Part shown: in pieces, positions 59,934 through 64,000 of the stretch
Numbering within the stretch: position 1 is the stretch's first letter
How the letters are laid out: every line of letters begins with the position of its first letter
NCBI GenBank assembly: GCA_025449115.1
Contig: JAHLKC010000090.1
Coordinates: 1 to 64,000, forward strand
Direction: 5' to 3'
DNA: 64,000 nt
Source of the DNA: Chytridium lagenaria
Taxonomy: Eukaryota > Chytridiomycota > Chytridiomycetes > Chytridiales > Chytridiaceae
The notes under the pieces: generated by a model
Seen by the model: the letters and a program-made list of their open reading frames with translations, nothing else
Database searches by the model: none
What the model was told of the DNA's origin: nothing
Program-made: the position numbers and the translations under genes

Positions 59934-61076
59934 ATGAAGTTTCGGACGAAAATTGCGAGTTGTACTGCACTGCAGAGTTCGTTGCGCTTATCATCTGCTA
60001 GGTTAACCATATTAGAGATCGCCCAATGCTTCGAAAAGCTGACAAAATCATTTGTCCTCCATCTGTCTCCTACAGTCGTTCGATTTCTTTTATATCACCA
60101 GAATGCCTCTGCTGGATTGCAAGCTTCAGCTAAGACAGCGGTGGTAAGCTGCTGAACCATAAAGTGGCTCAAATATAAGGACGCGCTCTTTGAAGGATAC
60201 AGAATAGAGAGCCTGCACAGCAATCAAATATGGCTTGACGTTCCTAGCGAGCATCTCACTCGAGCTTTGAAGTCAGCAATGATGTCCGACGAAATCATTA
60301 TGAAACTAGCCAAACGCAATGCTATGCCGGTTCTGTCCATTGTAGGAAGATCAACGGTGATTGCAATAGCACTATATGGTTTGCTGATGTGATAGACAAG
60401 GGCAGGCAAATCGCTTCATATAACTCAAGATATTCCTGTGAAAGTGATATCGCCTTCTGACGCTAGCCTGATAAGAGAGCCTACAATTACTGAGCCAGAG
60501 GTGTTCCCATTATGACGCACAGCGACTTATCCATATTAGATTGGCGTGATTCTCCCTCCATTACACAGTTTAAAAAACATCATGGATAAACTTCGCTTGA
60601 TCCATAATCGTGTTTTACTGCGTGCCAGCACATCGGGGGAACTCAAGATTACACTTGAGGCAGATAACGTAAAAATTATCTCGCAATTCAATAATTTAAG
60701 GGTGGAGGCTTTAGGTTTGCGTCGTTTGTGTCCTTTTACTAAATACCATAGACGGACATCGTGGATCTCAAGATCAGGAACGTGCAGCTGAAGCTTACGT
60801 CGATATTAAAGATCTCCTAAAATTCTGCTCGTGCACTGTCCTTAATCCTAGCTCTGTAGCTTGCCGTGAGATCAGACTTCATCCCGCCTGCCTGACTTTA
60901 TTCATATATTCATCTCACAGAATTCTCTAAAGACAACGGCCTTTTATTTCTTGTGCACCTTGGAGATGATTCAGACAGCGACATTCCAAGCTCATTCACT
61001 TTTTGTGAGATTTCGCATAAAAAATACTGTATCTTTATTTACAATTTTTTTAGACATTCCTAGTAAGCATGACTGA
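59934..61076 (+). CDS. HUS1: HUS1-like checkpoint clamp subunit
   Basis: HUS1 is one of the three PCNA-like subunits of the 9-1-1 clamp that loads at DNA damage and activates ATR signalling. The start MKFRTKIASCTALQSSLRLS matches the family's MKFRAKI. Conserved parts follow: LTKSFVLHLSPTVVRFLLYH, HLTRALKSAM, HITQDIPVKVI (about 60410) and GVILPPLHSLKNIMDKLRLI then HNRVLLRASTSGELKITLEA (about 60545-60665). The later AAEAYVDIKDLLKFCSCTVL (about 60785) precedes an LFLVHLGDDSD segment. A final intron at about 61006-61053 joins FTF to YIPSKHD, giving the usual IPS/IPA end. Several short introns. It is convergent with EXO84, with only 23 bp between stop codons. Divergent but recognisable. Confidence 0.8.
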
Positions 61077-61099
61077 TATAAACTCTACCCCGCGGGTGT

Positions 61100-64000
61100 T
61101 ATGCTTGAGCCAGTATTGATTGCAATGAATGCGGCTGACACCGCACGGCAGCATCCACTCTTTTATCATACCATTCTCCTGTCTGCAATGAAAACAAATT
61201 GCAGTGTATATTAGCCATCAAAACATAAATCTTAACATTATACCTTCAAAGGTGCCCTTAATATCGGGGTTTTGACTAAAGTAAGCACGTAAAGCCTTTT
61301 CACATATAGAATTTGCGATCTCATTGCTCTTCGGCGACACGATGCTCTCGCAACTCCTTATTAGATAGTGCATATCCAAAATTAGCTGTTGTATTCCGCC
61401 AAAGCCAAATCGTCGTGGACCTTTGGGTGTTTCCCAGGCATCAGCTTTGGAGAAAACGAAAGACACGTGTAAGAGAATTGCCCCGCCGCTTCGTTTCTTA
61501 ACTTAATACCTTTATTCAACCGGACGAATAATGATTCTAATGTGCTTCGAAGCAGCTTGCGACAATCGAGAGGCTTTCCAACCTGTGTTGCAAATAGGTA
61601 CAATTCCGACGAAAACCTTAAAAAATAGATGCAAACCAATGTGTGGGAGACCTTAAAGCAAGGCTCAGATGGGCTGGCTTCATCAAGAATCGATGCACCC
61701 TATGACATCAAATTAATGGTAAGTAGCTTGGGAAAAAGCTTACGCTCGAGTAATCAACAAAGTCCATGTTATAAAGTTCTTTGTATAATTTACCAGCAGT
61801 CTTTCGAATAAATGAGCTTTCCAACTTTTCAATCGCCCCTAAAGTATGTGAGTTTATGCATAAATACGGTAACCTCTGATTTCTCTTTATGGTCATCAAG
61901 TTCTGGTATGGGCCGTTCAACCGTATCTAAAAGGGTAATTATTGACTAAAACTGGCCGCGAATAAAACTTACAGAAAGTTGTGAGCTCACAGTTGGAAGC
62001 ATATGCTCAACGATAAAGACAACGTTAGAGATCATTATTGCATTCTAAGATCAAGGTCAAATTACGCTAGAACTTGATGGGGTGCAAAAATACCTGCTGA
62101 TATCCCGAAGGCTTCTCAAAAATATCAAGAACCTTGACTATATATGTCGAAAAGAAATCTTTCAAACAGCTCACAATTTTGGCGTACAGCTAAAATATTT
62201 TTTTTAGTGTGTCAACGTAGGAAAGGCCCCCCCCAAAAAACGTACAGATATACTAATAAGAAGACTCATATCGGAGCCAAATTCGGAGCAATAAATCGAA
62301 AAGAGCGAATACGCTTTTGCTAATCTTGCAGTTTTCTGCTAATAACCTTAAGTCAAATTATATAGCCTCTTTACCATCCATTTTCAATTCTTGAAGCTGC
62401 TCCGGCCTTCCCGCGAAAAACTTCGAAACGGTCACTTTCGACCTCGAAAACAACTCTAGTTTTATGATTTCCGCATAGCCTTCGATGGATCGTACAATAT
62501 CATTAAAAAAAAGGTGATCGAGTACAAAATGCAAATCCAGCCCAACATCACGAAGCTGGAATAATACTATAAGTGCTTGGTGATAACTTAATTGCACCTG
62601 CTTGCAATGTAGCGTGATGTGTTCGAGACATACTGCAATTGTATCGAACGGTTGCTTTGCCTCAAAAACTTGACGCCGAACAGTCGATCCAAATCTCTCA
62701 ACTTCTCGCCTCACCCATTTTAAAAAACCTAATTTTCACTTCATATAAGTCATCGTTATCTTAACGAGTAGCGTTCACGTACCAGAAGCTACCTCGGTGT
62801 TTTGAAAGCCACATTATACCAATCACACGTGTAGCGGATGAATGAGAACACCGTATTTGCCATAGAATCTACGTAAACAGAGACTTCCCATTTAACTTGA
62901 TTTGTCTGTTTTTAGGAGAAAATAAGAAACACTATAAATTTGGGAATGCTATAAACCCCCCCCCTCTTTTTTTAATTTATAGTAACTTGCAGGGTTACTC
63001 AATTCTTCCGTCTGGTGTAGGCATAGATTTACTCGAGGAAAGCAGCTGGACTTGCCTTATTAAACTATGTAAGGCTTGCGATCTTGAATCTAGGAATACG
63101 TCTCGAGCCTCAGATTGTAAGTCATTGTAAAATTATAATATCGCAATCTCACCTGGTCCTCCAAACCAAGACGCTGCAAAAGTTCTATGTTAAGTTTGGC
63201 CTGCGTTTTAGTACAGACCGGATTCGCCAGATCTTTTTACCAACAAGAGTGAGTTTTAGTATATCAAAATCAAACGAAAAGTGTAGAGCCACAACCATTG
63301 CTAATTAAGGAGGACAACCGGGATATGCGCTCGTACAGCGGTTGAACATGCGTTTGAACCGCGCTCGGACTTGAGGTTCCGTAGAGTAACGAGCGGGCTC
63401 TCTCGATAAGCGCAACAGCAACCTGGAAATCCCGATTTGCTACACTAACATCTAATTCATGAGGAAGTTCTTTGATCCACACGAGATCGCTGGGTGTCAG
63501 CAGTTTCCCCTGCGAGTACATTTCCTGGATTAGCGATGGACTTTCGGCCATTATCCATAGGTTTGACGCCTGGTACCAGGACCTTGTCCTTAGGAGGCTT
63601 CTATAAGTGCTTAATGGGTTTAAATTTCTTACTTCTACATGTCCTTGGGAGTAAGTCTAGAATCCATAAGCTTCTAAAACATATTTGCAATAGATTACCT
63701 TTTTTTATAGCAGCGTCCCCAGAATGCTTCTTTTTCCCATTAGCCGTCTTCCGTCAAGTGACGGACTCCGGCTAAAAGCTGGCGCTTCTCCTCTGACTCC
63801 TCACTCCTAAACAAGTAGACATCAGGATGGCACATGACTTTAAATGCATTCGTAATGTCTTCAAAATATTAGTTTATACAGCTTCGATAGACGATAACAG
63901 TTTAAAAGCAATGAAAGCAAGTAGTAACTTCGATTAAACTGTGAGTCAAAGCTCTATAATTGAAGAAACGGATCAAACCTGGTGAGTCCTTGATGTCAAT
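61100..64000 (-). CDS. EXO84: exocyst subunit EXO84 (partial, runs off the right edge)
   Basis: EXO84 is an exocyst subunit that tethers secretory vesicles to the plasma membrane. From the right edge inward, PH-domain sequence appears (NAFKVMCHPDVYLFRSEESE, EKRQLLAGVRHLTED, about 63870-63770). KDKVLVPGVKPM follows, then LTPSDLVWIKELPHELDVSV with ANRDFQVAVALIERARSLL (about 63500-63390), the standard start of the C-terminal vps51/cullin-repeat rod. RREVERFGSTVRRQVFEAKQ, PFDTIAVCLEHITLHCKQ and LRDVGLDLHFVLDHLFFND lie at about 62710-62490. ELDDHKEK and GFGGIQQLILDMHYLIRSCE (about 61410) come later. The last exon gives GEWYDKRVDAAVRC to a stop at 61100-61102. The N-terminal coiled coil lies beyond the window. 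Frame breaks occur near 63780 and 63540. Confidence 0.82.

Noticed and set aside
1..64000. CRISPR arrays, tRNA, rRNA or intact transposons
   Set aside because: None seen on reading either strand; the only large repeat is the inverted repeat at 16.4-16.7 kb, which carries no transposase. A tRNAscan/Infernal run would be decisive for RNA genes.

Overview
The window looks like nuclear DNA of an early-diverging, probably zoosporic (chytrid-like) fungus. Most genes are split by short GT-AG introns, many only about 40-60 nt, with CTAAC/CTAAT-like branch sites. The gene content mixes fungal hallmarks (glycogen synthase, BFR1, fungalysin M36 protease, MAK5, EXO84) with genes usually thought of as animal-like or flagellate-associated: an LKB1/STK11 kinase, a (6-4) photolyase/animal-type cryptochrome, an Aven homologue, a Thg1-like 3'-5' polymerase, a CCDC34-like coiled-coil protein, an IQ-motif protein and a small protein carrying a cortactin-type Arp2/3-binding acidic segment. 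The phylum is inferred from this mix; no rRNA or marker set is present.

Layout. 1-9 kb: the edge of an unidentified gene, EMC1 (ER insertase subunit) and an LKB1-type kinase. 9-16 kb: (6-4) photolyase, Aven and a Thg1-like gene back to back, then cystathionine beta-synthase. 16-21.7 kb: a long inverted repeat, PCF11 (mRNA 3'-end processing), an unassigned stretch and AT-rich DNA. 21.7-31 kb: glycogen synthase, CCDC34-like, GMPPA-type GDP-mannose pyrophosphorylase homologue, a coiled-coil protein and a small unknown gene. 32-37 kb: IQ-motif protein and BFR1. 37.4-43 kb: a tandem cluster of three paralogous single-pass membrane proteins, two with a cytoplasmic SAM domain, plus a relic of a fourth. 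44-49.4 kb: a small secreted basic protein, the cortactin-like small protein, fungalysin. 50.5-64 kb: a compact block with OCRL-type inositol 5-phosphatase, TAF13, MAK5/DDX24 helicase, casein kinase 1, HUS1 and EXO84 (running off the right edge).

The genes are mostly unrelated housekeeping functions; there is no operon-like pathway grouping. The exception is the 37-43 kb tandem family. Its three members share domain order and an ACTGGGTC motif 110-170 bp upstream of each start, which suggests co-regulated surface receptors or adaptors. This cluster is the best candidate for an undescribed system.

A practical warning: nearly every conserved gene needs one or more single-base frame corrections, often but not always at homopolymers, to read through its family's conserved sequence. 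Because this affects unrelated essential genes alike, sequencing or assembly error is more likely than pseudogenisation. CDS limits below are outer limits (start codon to stop codon, introns included), and no corrected sequence has been assumed in the coordinates.
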